Origin: Euryodendron excelsum
Taxonomy: Eukaryota; Streptophyta; Magnoliopsida; Ericales; Pentaphylacaceae
Length of the DNA stretch: 64,000 bases
Assembly (NCBI GenBank): GCA_033060915.1
Contig: CM065390.1
Location: forward strand, 14,228,001 to 14,292,000
Direction: 5' to 3'
Positions 15,664-27,963 of the stretch are shown one piece after another. The notes beneath the pieces are model-generated. The model saw only the letters and a list, made by a program, of their open reading frames with translations. It made no database searches and had not been told where the DNA came from. Every line of letters starts with the position of its first letter. Position 1 is the first letter of the stretch. The position numbers and the translations under genes were made by a program.

Positions 15664-18600
15664 CTTCATTTCAATCAATGTAAGAATAGCTCCCTCGCAA
15701 TTTGAGTATGTAGATATTTATTTTTTTGAATTCTTTTCTTTCTTTTTTTTGTGAAGTTTTATTTCAGACAATTTGTTTGAGTACTTATATCTTCTAGGGC
15801 TGTAAATTAGTCAAGTAAAGATGAATATATGGTTGTTAAAGTTTTGCTTGAAAATTTAACAAGCTATAATTATTTATCTTTTAAATTAATCTCAAATAAA
15901 TTTTAATCGTGCCAATTAAGAGTTGAGCTCGAGCAGTTTAATCTTTTATACAGACCTAAGGTGCATATAAATTTATCAAGCTGATGTTAAAAAAAATAAA
16001 TGAATTTTAAAATGTTTGACTTGTTTACAAAAATAAGTAAAACTGAAACAAGCTTTTAATAAGTTTAACAAGAGTTGAACTCAAATTTCTTATCTGTGTT
16101 ATTACATTTTTTATTCCTATAGTGAATATAATCTTATAATTAGGATATAAGGAGTAACTTCCGTTAGTTTGGACCTTGGATTAATTTTCGTTTTAATTTT
16201 TCTTCCACCGAACATTTTCGAGAACTAATTAAATTTAAGTCCCCTGTTGCAGGCATCCGAGTCATTAATTTTGGTGGTTTTTTTAAAATATCTAATTTGA
16301 CATGATTGTATTAAATTAAATAATTTTATTTTCAAATTCTTACTGCATACAACTCATGATAAATATATTTAATTATTAACCGCATACAAAACCATTACTC
16401 AAGCAGAGAATTTCCAAGTTTGCACAATGATGGTGTTGGATAACTTCAGTACAATCGGAAGTCTGTTCTAGAGAGAGAGACTAATTTAAGTGCCAGAAAC
16501 GGAAGTTCACTGAAGTGTCACTGAGATATATATATATATATATATATAAATAATTGGTAAATCCATCTAAAACCTCTAGAAAGATGGTTTAATGATTCTA
16601 ATTGGAGACTTCAGTTTTCCTCTGACTACCGTAACTCCAAAGACCAGTTTAATACTACATGAACTGAACAAAAACAAAAGAAACAGAGTCTATGAACCCT
16701 TAAACACTCTTTCCTATAATCCATGAAGGCGATGAGGTTTATATGACCATTTGGGTCTTTTATGGAATTGACAATTGACACACCCTTCCTCTTTGTGCAT
16801 TGTTTTCGGCATTGAATTGGGTCACACAGCCTACGTATACCACTTTGATCCATCTTGACAATGGAGATAACAGTCCTAAGGCTAAAAATCCACTTCACAC
16901 TGGATGAAATGCCAAGAATGGGATGCGTACAGCAAAAGATGGAGAAAAAGTGAAGACTATGCTACCAAATATTAGCATGTATATATACAACTCAGAAGGT
17001 ATATTGATAAACATATCCAGTAACTGTTATCATCTAGAACATGTAATAAGCAGTAAGCACACACTTGCACATGTGGTGAGCTGCAATTTTTTACTTTTTA
17101 TGTTTTTTGTTTCTGGATGAGGATCCCTTTGGCGGGACTAATTCCCTGGAATACCTAAGCAAGGCCACCAAACCCAAGTGCCGGGTAATCCTGGTGATGA
17201 GCTGCAGTTTTTTACTCGACCGACATATGATTTTACTGTCATATATATTCATACAATAGGAGATCAGTTTTAAGCACATTCATTGTCAACTTATTGAAAG
17301 GTACTACATTGATATGTCTAATCCACAATAAGCACCTCTTGGCCTTTGGTGAAGAAGGACACACAAATACCACCGGATTTTTTAGGAAGACCTCACTATC
17401 AAGAGTCTATTAATCTAAATTGTTCAAAGTACCTGATGGTGTCGGAAGGATCAAGTTACTATACTTCGGGAAGACTTGGAGAAAAAAATATAAAGGGACA
17501 GGCCGATTTTGTAGACAAGAAAGTAGATATATTAATTAAATCGTTTGAAGAAATGGTCTTACCCAAATTCAACTCCTCCTGTGGCCTTCATGGTTGTTTC
17601 CTAATCAGACCCAGATCTGGTATTCTTCTCCAAACGTAAAAGCACCTACAACTGTTGACTTCAATAAAATTGTATCATCAAGTAAATTAACAAAAAATAA
17701 ATAAAATAACTAAGTTCAAGGAAAAACATAGGATAAATTTGAAATTAAAATATGGAGGTAATGCTAAAGACGTATGTATACATGTATTGAGAGATACATA
17801 TATATGTACAGGAATAACAACTATAGTTTTCTTGTGCTAGAAACCAAAGGGAATCGAAGCATGTTTTTGAGGTTTGAGTCATATTAGCAAGTCCTCTTGA
17901 CTTAAAAGTGGGGACCAAGGTGTCTACTATACATCCTTCCCGGTAGTTAAATATGGTCATGAATAAGCAACGAAGTTATTGTTCAAATATTAATTTAAAT
18001 TTTCCTAATACTTGTTCAAATCCCAAAATGAAGGAGTTTGTTGTCCAAAACCTCGCAAATATCAAGTCATTTGTTACGTATGAAAGATCAGACTGTAAGC
18101 CCATCCAAAACTTAGAATAAAGATGTCATTTGTTGGGAATAATCTCTCTATTTTTTTTCCATAAGTTACCAAACAAAGCCAATTCTGGGTATATTTTTTT
18201 ATCTAATTGTGTGATGTCTTCTAAAAGTGTTTTTTCCAAAGTAGTTTCTCTAAAACTATGACCATCTCCTACATATCAATATAACAGCTCATGTATGCAT
18301 TATATATCTGATATTCATTGCTATAGTAAAAACACTGTTTCATAACAACTGTTTTGATGATTTCACTTTCTTTCTTTAGTTTCTAGGAAACAAAAGGCTA
18401 TAATTATAATCGTATTTCTGCGATATCAAAATTTATTTCCAGTGCAACAGGACTCACCTAGTTTTTATTCAAGACTTAAAAATCCAATCCGCGAAGAGAA
18501 CTCATGGAACTGCAAGTCATGTCCCCTCGTCAGCAAGCTCATAAACTTGAGTAATACTCAATCCTTACGTAATTTCACGTAAGCACCTTTTGGTCCTTCC

Positions 18601-18729
18601 ACTTGTAAACAAACCAAGTCAGTCAGTCACTGTGGGGTTCCCACATGCCAACTCAATTACCACCTTCCTCAATTGGTAACTATGGCTTTCCCTCCTCTAT
18701 TTAAACTCGCTCGTCAGAATATCTCTCTC

Positions 18730-18737
18730 TATAAATA
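18730..18737 (+). promoter_or_regulatory. TATA box of the EXO70 gene
   Basis: TATAAATA lies 104 bases before the ATG and is followed by an A/C-rich leader, a normal plant core-promoter layout. Confidence 0.6.
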
Positions 18738-18840
18738 CAACAACTTTTCTACACATTCTAAAGACTCAGAGACAATTTCAAGTCTTTGGGTTCACTCTCT
18801 GCAATTATCAAAACTCAAACGGGGTTCTTGAAATCCGATC

Positions 18841-20766
18841 ATGACCCGAAAAGGCCTGGCAAGTCTCTTCTCTTTCAATAGAACTTCTTCTTCACCCTCT
18901 TCGTCTTCCTTTTCAATCCCTCATAGCATAGCTCCCTCGCCTGTCCACTCTTTCTCCGAATCAATGATGGAGGAAAACATCGAGAACGCAGAGGCCATGA
19001 TCATGAAATGGGACCCCGACTCTTCTTTATACACTAAATTTGCTTCTCTCTTCCAAACAAACCGAAAAGAAGCCAAAGACTTCATCAAATGCATCAAGGA
19101 CTTGCGCCGAGCCATGCACTTCTTGGTATCAGAGAATTCAGGTTCTGACAAGCTCATGCTGGCACAAAACTTGATGCAGATTGCCATGAAAAGACTTGAA
19201 AAAGAGTTTTATCAGATTTTGTCAGCAAGCCGTCAGTATTTGGATCCAGAATCGGTTTCCAGCCAGTCATCACACATGTTAGCACAGTCACAGTCACAGT
19301 CTCGGTCAAGTGAATCTGATGATGAAGATCATGTTGCATCCGACGACGAGGTTCAGATAGCGGGCGAGTCAATCTCTGAAGTGGAAAGACTTTCAGAGCT
19401 CACCATGTCTGACCTTAAGTTGATTGCCGACTGTATGATAAGCTCCGGCTATGGCAAAGAGTGTGTGGCAATATACAAAATTATTCGAAAGTCAATTGTA
19501 GATGAAGAACTATACCGGCTTGGGATTGAAAGGTACAGTTCTTCAATGATCAACAAGATGAATTCAGAAGCTTTTGAGCATCACATCAAGAACTGGCTGA
19601 ATGCGATAAAGATTGCCATGAAAACACTCTTTCACAGTGAGAGGCTTCTCTGTGATCACGTGTTCTCTGCATCGGACACGATTAGAGAATCATGCTTCAC
19701 TGATGCTACCAAAGAAGGAGCCATAAATTTTTTCAGATTTCCTGAACTTGTAGCACAGAGTAAGAGTTCACCGGAGAAAATTTTCCGGCTAATGGACTTG
19801 TATGAGTCTATCTCTGAACTCTGGCCAGAGATTGAATCAATCTTCTCATTTGAATCGATCTCAGCTGTTAAATTACAAGCTCTAAATTCCCTCCTCAAAC
19901 TGGGTGACTTGGTCCGAATGATATTATCAGAGTTTGAGTTGTCAATCCAAAAGCACTCATCAAAGACACTGGTTCTCGGTGGTGGAATCCACCCACTCAC
20001 CAATTCAGTGATGACCTACGTATCTCTACTCGCCAACTATAGTGGAGTCCTGACTGATATCGTCGCAGATTCAACATCACCGACACAGCCACTGCTGCCT
20101 GAATCTTACTTTGGAAGTCCAAACTCTGACGAGTGTCCAACACCAGCCATTGCAGTTCGACTGACATGGATTATACTCACACTCCTTTGCAAACTTGACA
20201 GCAAGGCTGAGCTCTACCATGACATCGCTTTGTCCTATCTCTTTCTAGCCAACAATCTTCAATTGGTCATCGAGATGGTCCGTACAACTAACCTCAAGTA
20301 CCTCCTCGGTGATGACTGGGTGACAATGCATGAGAAAAAGGTGAAACAATATGCAGCAAACTTCGAAACAATGGCTTGGACTAAGGTGTTTTCTACTCTT
20401 CCAGAGAATTCGAGTAATGCAATATCACCAGAGACTGTGAAGGGGTGTTTTAGACAATTCAACTTGGCTTTCGAAGAGGCCTATCAGAAACAGACTTCAT
20501 GGGTGATACCAGACGGGAAGCTAAGGGATGAGATTAAAGTATCAATTGCAAGGAAGCTCGTGCCTGCATATAAAGAATTTCATGATACACATTTGGCAAC
20601 TTTGAGCAGGGAGAAAAATCTAAGAGTGTTGGTGAGGTTTGCACCTGATGACTTGGAGAATTACTTGTCAGATTTGTTCCACGGAACAGCCGTTTCAGGA
20701 AGTTCATCGTCGTCATCGTCCTCATCTTCATCATCACATTCACGTATAGCTCGATTTCTGCATTAG
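18841..20766 (+). CDS. EXO70 exocyst subunit, probably H clade (EXO70H1/H2-like)
   Basis: Subunit of the exocyst complex that tethers secretory vesicles to the plasma membrane. Plant H- and B-clade members are linked to defence, cell-wall deposition and trichome development. One uninterrupted exon encodes 641 residues, close to the usual 600-680, and intronless structure is typical of the expanded plant EXO70 clades. The N terminus MTRKGLASLF is basic and hydrophobic, followed by Ser-rich low complexity. A second Ser/acidic linker lies near residues 145-180. The conserved helical EXO70 domain runs from about residue 250 to 615 and includes SPEKIFRLMDLYESISELWP, GGGIHPLTNSVMTYVSLLA, LLGDDWVTMHEKKVKQYA and VLVRFAPDDLENYLSDLF. 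The tail is a run of about 14 serines. H-clade assignment rests on the N-terminal RKGL-SLF start and on RPL35/MAKR synteny, both from memory. EXO70B is the alternative. Confidence 0.93.
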   Translation: MTRKGLASLFSFNRTSSSPSSSSFSIPHSIAPSPVHSFSESMMEENIENAEAMIMKWDPDSSLYTKFASLFQTNRKEAKDFIKCIKDLRRAMHFLVSENSGSDKLMLAQNLMQIAMKRLEKEFYQILSASRQYLDPESVSSQSSHMLAQSQSQSRSSESDDEDHVASDDEVQIAGESISEVERLSELTMSDLKLIADCMISSGYGKECVAIYKIIRKSIVDEELYRLGIERYSSSMINKMNSEAFEHHIKNWLNAIKIAMKTLFHSERLLCDHVFSASDTIRESCFTDATKEGAINFFRFPELVAQSKSSPEKIFRLMDLYESISELWPEIESIFSFESISAVKLQALNSLLKLGDLVRMILSEFELSIQKHSSKTLVLGGGIHPLTNSVMTYVSLLANYSGVLTDIVADSTSPTQPLLPESYFGSPNSDECPTPAIAVRLTWIILTLLCKLDSKAELYHDIALSYLFLANNLQLVIEMVRTTNLKYLLGDDWVTMHEKKVKQYAANFETMAWTKVFSTLPENSSNAISPETVKGCFRQFNLAFEEAYQKQTSWVIPDGKLRDEIKVSIARKLVPAYKEFHDTHLATLSREKNLRVLVRFAPDDLENYLSDLFHGTAVSGSSSSSSSSSSSSHSRIARFLH

Positions 20767-20782
20767 ATAAAAGAAAAAAAGG

Positions 20783-20843
20783 GGGCAGCCAGTGCGCAAG
20801 GCTCCCACTACTACAGGGTCTAGGGAGGGTCAGATTTCTGCCT
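20783..20843 (-). mobile_element. 5'-truncated Au-type SINE fragment in the EXO70 3' region
   Basis: Read on the minus strand, the fragment contains the 3' half of the plant Au SINE consensus as I remember it: a GACCCTCCCTAGACCCTG block, a TGGGAGCC block, a GCGCACTGG block and GCTGCCCCC followed by a T run. The A run at 20769-20780 on the plus strand is the SINE's terminal T run. It starts 17 bases after the EXO70 stop codon, so it probably lies inside the 3' UTR. The tRNA-like head is missing. Confidence 0.7.
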
Positions 20844-22161
20844 GAGATGTTTTATATAATTTAATATGTTATGGAATATTATCATTTTTATGGCCGGTGC
20901 TTTGATCTACTTTTTGTATCCAATACTATATTTTTGCCTTTTCCCATCTGTAAAGAAGCTACCAGTCTTGCAGACATCACAATAATTTAATCATGAAGTT
21001 CAATCTACCATTGCCATGGTTCATTGTTTTACTTACTCTAGTCTTAAGTTTCAGCAATAAAACCTGACGAAACAAAATGACTAAATTCAAATGCAAATAA
21101 CTTAAACCCCTAGAACAGCAATAGCAATCAAACTTCATATTTCAAACAAAAAGAAAAACAAAGAAAAAAGTCATGCAATGAAACTTCTAGAAACCTTAAT
21201 AAGCCTAATTGGCAAACCGACCATCACTAGACAAAGGGACTACTAAAGGGGAAATCAATCAAATTAATTTAAATACTTTGACAATATACAGCACACAATA
21301 ATTGCTATCCAACAACCAAATTTGAATTTTGGGTGTCATGTGCTATGATTTCAATATCAGCAACACAGAGCAGAGACTTGAGGCAATTTTCTTAAACGGG
21401 AGATATGTGCCATCAAATGCAACAAAAGATTTTAATATCTACCTGGTGTCAAACACCTGCTCAATATCAGCCATAACATTAAAACAGTTACATGGAAAGA
21501 GGGTACGTTTTGCATCTAACCTTTTCAAGTTCGCAAAACCATTATGAGCAGGAAGATGTGCATATATAGGATATACAACACCAGGAGGTGTTTATTTTCC
21601 AAATTCTAAGCAACCATCGCCTGCTCTAGGGGGCCTCTGTATGGATTGCTAACCAGTGCAGTTTTGGAGAACCATTCTCAGAGAATCCAAGGCAGGTTCC
21701 AGTGTCCATGTTCGATAATATTTGTTCAGATGGAACATCCATTCTTCACCAACCCCAGTTATTAAGCATGCTTGAGCTCTGTTCAGGGACAAGCCCCCTT
21801 CAGACCTTATCAAGCCAGACTTTGCCTGCCTAGAGACCGTCACAGCAACCAGATGTTAACAGTCAGTATAGCTTAACTGTTCTAGCACTGTAACATAATG
21901 CAATGTAATCTGTTTAACAAAAAAAGAAATTGGAAATCAAGAATAGTACATATTTTTAAAACTGAAGAATATATGACAAGCTACTAAAATATAAGGTCCT
22001 TCATAAAGAAACTGTACTTGTCTGCCCAAATAGCTAATTGTTTCACTAATCAAACATAATGAACTTGAAACTTCCCAGTATTTGATTGCTTATATTTCTG
22101 GCCACTGCCTAAGACTACATGTTCTAACAGCAGGCAATGACCAATGCACAGGTTCGTAGTT

Positions 22162-22560
22162 GAAACACTACAAAACTAAAGTAGCTCACAAGTGATGCAA
22201 TGCTTTACTTCTAAATTTTACTGTTATACATTTGTTTTCCCTCATCTAAAAGGTGTAAAACATATTCCATCCCTAGGAATCAAAAATTCTAATTATGCGT
22301 TGAGCAAGTCCTCTGCACTCGATTCTGCCCTACAGGTAGTTTGTTTGCTCTGTTTTTATTTTATTTATTTATTTTACTCATTTTGTTGAAACACTACAAA
22401 GTTAAAGTTGCTTGCAAGTGATCCAATGCTTTCCTTGTTAAAATTTACATCATTATACATTTGTTTTCCCTCATCCAAAAGCCGTATGACACATTCCATG
22501 CCTAGCATCTCAAAGACTTCAATTAAGACCACTCTGTACTCAAATCTACCCTGGGAATCA
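22162..22560. repeat. Diverged tandem duplication, period about 225 bp
   Basis: GAAACACTACAAA...AAAGT.GCT..CAAGTGAT.CAATGCTTT at 22162 recurs from 22387. A common TATACATTTGTTTTCCCTC word follows in both copies, then CATTCCAT.CCTAG and a final TCTGCACTC/TCTGTACTC-near-CCCT block. No coding content. Confidence 0.7.
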
Positions 22561-23276
22561 AATTAAAGCATAAAGTTCTGCAGGGAAAATGTCTGGCTTA
22601 ACCTACTGTGTAATAGATACATATATGTAGCTGGTCTCTACAAAGCAAATTTTTTACCTAGAATGAGACAGTTTTGAGGCTCTTGCAACTTGAGAATCAT
22701 TGCTTTTTCCTGATTTAGACAGTTAATAATGCTGGTTTTGGTATTAAGATCTAGGAAACACATCTGAAAACAAGTATGGCGTCCACAAAATTGAACTCCA
22801 GAATATTGATAGTTTATTGCCTATATATTTTCTAATGCCCAGTAATGCCGGGCAGCTACTTCCCCTATACATATAATTTTCTGGAAGCAACCTCCCCCCA
22901 AATCGAATGATTACATATAATGGACCCACGATAATTTAGCAAGAACCATTCACCCTTCTTATTTTATTTTATTTTTCCTGGAACTGAGAATGATTCTATA
23001 GTGTTGTAGTAAATCAATCCGAAATGAAAACTTGAAATGATAGAGACACTCTCAGAGTCTCATACAAGATCTCATATTCCATTCCAACAAAAACAAGACC
23101 TGAGGAGTATTTCCTCCACTATATAGTTATTTGGTTTAATACGTAACAGTAGAGTATAGATGTGTTCAGCTGCTACGATCTAACACAAAGGTTTTGTCCA
23201 CTATAAGTCTTAGTAATTTAATGTAAGTTACAATAAAATAATGGCTTACAAGTAATATTGGACTTACTGACTTACA

Positions 23277-23612
23277 ACCAAGGATTAAAATTTCGTTTCG
23301 AGGGGTCGCTTCAGTTGGGTCAGAAATAGAAACGTTTCAGAAACATTTCAAAAGTGACAAGTATTAAAATAGTAAAATTCAATCTTTTGTATGAAAATTG
23401 TACAACATTTATAAAAATTTTAAATTTAGGTTAATACAACTTATTGTTTCGGTATTTACTGTTATGTTTTGGTACATTTTTCTATGTTTCAGTATGATTT
23501 GATCATAATAATAGTGTTTCGTTATTCCACTAATGTTTCGTTTCGGTCTCCTAGGAAACGGAAACATTTCGGCCGTTTTGATAGAAACAAATGGAAATTT
23601 TGTTCCTTGCTT
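23277..23612. mobile_element. TIR element with CCAAGGATTAAAATTTCG-type ends
   Basis: The left end ACAACCAAGGATTAAAATTT and the reverse complement of the right end (GAAATTTTGTTCCTTGCTT) pair well. The interior repeats GTTTCG/CGAAAC words in both orientations. Looks like a non-autonomous hAT- or Mutator-like element of about 335 bp; superfamily not proven. Confidence 0.5.
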
Positions 23613-25323
23613 ACAACGCAACATTGAAAGTTTAAGTCACACTTTCTCAATGGAAATCATAAATTAATTACAAAACACAAGCACATAAAGAAGCTCATGC
23701 CTGCACTATAATCTAGCAGATGTATCTTTCAAAAAAATAAAATTAAAAATAAGAATTTAGAAGAGGTATTGGTATCTAGCAGCAGCTTTAATAGTTAGTG
23801 CATAGGTAATGATTCAGTTGGAGATTGTCAACTTCTTGAACCTGACCAAAGATGCCCAAAATAGGTATACAATGTAATGGTTTACAGTTTAATCATTGAG
23901 TGCATATTTGGTACCATTACAATTTCAACCTGATGTGTTTAACCAGTTAACTTAACCTAAAAAGAACATATTCAATGAGGTATTACAATAACACTCCTCC
24001 AGCTGAGAAAAAATCAATGGTCAAGAATGATGATGGCACAGCAATAAGAGTTTTGAACAATCATGGAAAGACAAATCAGTTTCCAGTCAATATGTGCCCC
24101 AATTTCTGGTGTGATTGTTGTACAGATGAGCCTTACCAAACCTAAGATGAGGGTGTCTTTCTGTGTCCCACTGAATAAACATGGTGAATGGTCACTCTAA
24201 TGCATCTGTCACCAATATGAAAGGGGTCTGCTCCAATAAGCATTGTTCTTTTCATGTTGTGTAAAGTAACATCGGGTGCCAGATATAAAATATCTCATCA
24301 GGACCGGATTTATCCATTGAATTAAGCCATGCAAAATGGGAACTGGGAAGAATCAGCCCACCTAGAAACAGTGATATCCGTGTTTTGTCTTGTTACATGA
24401 ACAAGTACATCATCATAATCGCAGAGGCTGCAACGATCAATCTATATGTGCTTAGAATTTGGTTTTATTTGGATGCCATCAATATTATTTACTCTTACCA
24501 CCTTCAAACTCTAGATTGTAGATGATTACATGTTCGCAATCCTTCAGTCTCCACCCTATGCGGGTGAATTTTATTCATTGGTTACGACCATCAATTGTCT
24601 TATAACAGAGCACATCCAAGGAAGATGAGAGATGAATGGAGCATGCAATTTCAAAAGCAATCCAGAGTAATTCTTTTTTACAGCAATTCTCATGAAGTGA
24701 TCCTGGCCACCAAAGGTTTCATCTAACGAAAAGGCTCACCAAAGCAGCTGCTCAAGCATTCACCAAATACCTAAGAGTGCCAGTACCTAAACTGCTACAA
24801 CTATGGGAACTACTTCATTACACCATTGTATCTCTCTGTCAGAATGAAGCACATCAACCCACATTAGGAGGAGGTGAAAAGGCTATGACAAGAGTCTAGG
24901 GCTTGGCGAGCAGGACCTTGAACCAGCTAGAATGGCAATTCATCGGTTCAGTAACACGTTTGCTGGATTTAAATGCAATACTTGTGTGTGGGAAGTAATG
25001 AGGGTTTTAAAGGACAACAATGTTTGAAGAGACTGCATAGAGAATTAACCACCAAAACCCCAAGTCAACCCTTTCATGGAAAAGTATGGGTGGATCAATA
25101 ATAATGAAAGTCTGAGCTTTATCAGACTTGACTAGAAGGTGATCCTTCTGGTTTTGTTCATTCCTTAAAATTTTCATTTTTCTTTTCTTTCGTGTTGCAT
25201 TTTGTTTATGATTTCCAAGTTCCAGTGTGGTTCCGATGCTGCCGCATTAATACATGAATTATCGTATGATTGTGCACTATTCTGAGATGCGCATTATCCT
25301 GGGGTTCAAACCCTGGCAGCAGC

Positions 25324-25380
25324 ACCCCCCCCTCCCCCCAACCCCTTCCACTCCCCCCCCCCCCCCTTCCCTCCTCTTCC
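25324..25380. repeat. C-rich homopolymer cluster
   Basis: Runs of 7, 6, 4 and about 14 C separated by a few bases. The minus strand therefore carries four G-runs fit for a G-quadruplex, and the plus strand could form an i-motif. Confidence 0.85.
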
Positions 25381-26383
25381 TGAAATGACAACTGTTCCTT
25401 GATGTACTAAAAAAAAAAAAGTATGATCGTATAGATTAAGGGCTTATGTTTGGATTTAGTCTCATATTCCTAATTTTGCTGGGAGTTTTTTTTTTTTGTG
25501 TAGAAATTAATAAGTGATTTCTTATTCCTCGTCCAACAAGGAATTCAATCTATCTTTCTGTACTAAAAAAATAAAAAAAAGAGCTTGTGTTAGGAATATG
25601 GGTTACTGGGTATACCCTGGGTAAGAAAGAATTTGTGGGACAATTATTAAGCATGTCTAAGATTTCTGCCTCTTTGAGGGTTTGATATTGATATCTTTAG
25701 GTCGTCTTCTGAGAAAAATCTGTCAACTTGAAATATCCAAACTTCAATAAATGCTTGTCTTTTGCCCACTGATGGAGCCCTATTGGTGTGTGATTCATGT
25801 TAAATCCTTTTCTTTCCGTGAATTGTTCTTTTTGACCGTTTATTCACTTTACTTTTCAAGCTTTTTAGCCAAATGTAACAATATATTGGATATGATCACT
25901 GTAATCTACATGAACCTGTGTTAGTGTTATTATCTTTGATCATAATAAATTTCTTTAGTGGTATCTACCTAAGTCAATCAACCTTGCATTGGTTGTTTTC
26001 ATCTTGTTGAAGATGTTATTTGCAATGCAAGTTCTTGTATTTCCGACAAACTCAAGCTCCAGTTGAAGAATCCAGCATATTTTTAAGAGAGCAAGATATG
26101 AATACAACAGCCGTATTAACAGGCTTGTTCTGTATATCTTATTACAACACCATAATCACAATCAACAATCAAAATGCTCTTATCTTTTCACCAGCTTGCA
26201 AACTTATCTAATAAATATCAAATCTGAAAAAAAATTGATCAATATACCATCAAAGCATGACATTTGATGATTTTTAACCAGAGAGAGTTGAAAACATACC
26301 TGAGGCTATGTGTAAAGGCTTTGTATGACCTGACCTCATCTTATATTTACTGTGACCAAGGACAAGGACTTATGCGACACGAC

Positions 26384-26436
26384 CACCTTCCCACCCCCCC
26401 CCCCCCACCCCCACCCCCCCGGGCCCGCCCACCCCA
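26384..26436. repeat. Second C-rich homopolymer cluster
   Basis: Runs of about 14, 5 and 8 C followed by GGGCCCGCCC. Same potential for quadruplex structure as the tract 1 kb upstream. The surrounding sequence differs, so they are not obvious duplicates. Confidence 0.85.
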
Positions 26437-26989
26437 ATAGAGTTCCTTTCAATTGAGTCTTCATCCAGCAAACTATGCTTCTCAACCATCCCTCTATGTA
26501 ATTGTCCACAATGCACCACAATAATTGCTTAAAAGCAGACATTCTACTCACCACCATGAATGAACACAGCTTGACAATTTCCATTGCTGCTTACAATGAT
26601 TAATTCAACAGGCTCGTTCATGCACCCACTTTATACATAAATCACCACATTCCACAAAAAAATGTTTTAACCTGCAAACAATTCAAATATTTAGCCAACT
26701 ATATCAACTTTCTTCCTAACATGTAGAGCTTCAACGACAAAACTATTCGTGGGTCGCAGCCCCCTAGCCACTAATTCCTCAGGATCCCACTTTTAGCCAA
26801 CAAATTTCATGAAACCACATTCCGGATACACAACCAATCGACTATTATTCAAGTCCTCCCCAATAAGCTGGCATTCATAAACATTTCCATGATTAGTTGA
26901 GAAAACAGCTGAAAGACTTTACTGGTATCCAGTTCTCATAACAAATCAACAAACCACTTTTCCAACTCTCAAAGAACTCATATCAGAAG

Positions 26990-27600
26990 ATGCCTTCACC
27001 ATGCCAACAATTGTCTGTCTTATCAAGGTCTGTCTTTTGCCCCCACACCAAGGCGAAAGGGAGCTCATTTTCCTAAAGCCAGGCAAGGCGGGAAGTGTAC
27101 CATTACATGAGAAAAAGGCTTCAAAGAGAGTTCAAGAAAAGAAGCTCGAGCTCGAGATAGGAAAGCATCAAACAAAGGAAGAAAAGAGTTGGCTTTTTTG
27201 GCCCAACAAAAGCCTTAGGACAAAAAGAAGGGGAAAGGATAACTTTGCTATCAAAGTAGAGGAGCAGCCAAAGGGGCACCTATTTGCATCTGAAAAGCGA
27301 TACAGTCTGACCCTCCCCTTGCTTTCGGGTTAGGAAAAGACTCTCACCTCACCATCTCACTTTAAATCCGCAGAAAAGTATACCATATCGAACGAAGAAA
27401 AAGCGGGAATATAAAAAAACAAAACTATAATTCCTTCTAATAGGAAGGTTTGCAAATAGAGGAAAGCGAGTCGAAAGATTCTTCCTTTGTTGAGCTAAGG
27501 GGGAGGTCCCAGAAGACCATTCCATTGCTGTCTTCACCAACCCACTGTCAATGTACCCAGCAACACTAACCAATTTCCAAACCAAGTCTCAGTCGGGCAT
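26990..27600. other. Organelle-like insert, possibly mitochondrial (NUMT candidate)
   Basis: Composition shifts abruptly to a purine-rich, GC-balanced style with words such as GAGCTCGAGCTCGAGATAG, TTGCTTTCGGGTTAGG and GAGCTAAGGGGGAGGTCCC, which resemble plant mitochondrial intergenic DNA and are unlike the flanks. A 110-codon ORF lies inside (27001-27333) but I recognise no protein. This is pattern recognition only; the borders are approximate. Confidence 0.35.
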
Positions 27601-27881
27601 TTAATCGAACATGTTATATGTTTCATCAATTTGCCTAATGGAACAGTAGAAACTAAATACTAAAACTCACGAATCACTGGAGACACATCCAAAGCATACC
27701 CATTGAAATGAAACTAAGCATGGGCCTACATTTATACATGAGCATAGTTTAAGAAGAATAGATAACTTCACAATTCTCGAGACATTTCTAAAGTATTAAA
27801 AAGAGATGAAGCAAAGTAACTAGGCTGGGGTCAGAGAGAGTGAGTTGTGAGTCGTGGCTACTTTGGAAAAAGCAGAAGAAA

Positions 27882-27932
27882 TCCCACATCGAGTGAGTAA
27901 AGCAAGGACTAGTCGCCAGCACAGGATTAATA
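27882..27932 (+). promoter_or_regulatory. snRNA promoter (USE and TATA-like) of the U5 pseudogene
   Basis: TCCCACATCG at 27882-27891 matches the plant upstream sequence element (USE). A weak TATA, TTAATAA, follows about 36 bases later. That USE-TATA spacing is the Pol II type. The transcript start predicted from the U5 match is 27964. Confidence 0.7.
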
Positions 27933-27963
27933 AGGCAATCAGGTTGGACGCAGGAGCGTTCGG

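Larger units (their letters stand above)
7486..18700. other. 11-kb intergenic region without a recognised gene
   Basis: No ORF with recognisable family motifs is present. Contents seen: copies of a dispersed 'ctgtaaa-cgag' repeat (8213-8540 forward, 8960-9130 reverse, 15795-16095 forward); a tRNA-like SINE head on the minus strand (9395-9480) and a SINE on the plus strand (14709-14895); MITEs at 12799-12942 and 15075-15203; a diverged tandem duplication at 14115-14580; and long (AT)n, (CT)n and (CA)n tracts. Some stretches (11900-12400, 13400-13700, 16600-17300) have normal base composition and could hold a non-coding transcript, but nothing in the sequence proves it. Confidence 0.6.
20844..26990. 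other. Intergenic DNA, no gene recognised
   Basis: About 6 kb with no ORF above about 90 codons and no family motif on either strand. Base composition over 21300-25100 is less A/T-extreme than the neighbouring repeats, so an unannotated non-coding transcript or intron-rich remnant cannot be excluded. Contents seen: a diverged tandem duplication (22162-22560), a TIR element (23277-23612), and two C-rich homopolymer clusters (25324-25380, 26384-26436). Confidence 0.5.

Noticed and set aside
17346..17639. 97-codon ORF with a tail faintly like a DUF761 motif (SFEEM after an acidic stretch)
   Set aside because: The resemblance is a few residues only, no promoter or intron context is visible, and no second conserved block was found.
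19656..20003. Minus-strand ORFs over the EXO70 exon
   Set aside because: Shadows of the strongly coding plus strand; no independent motif.
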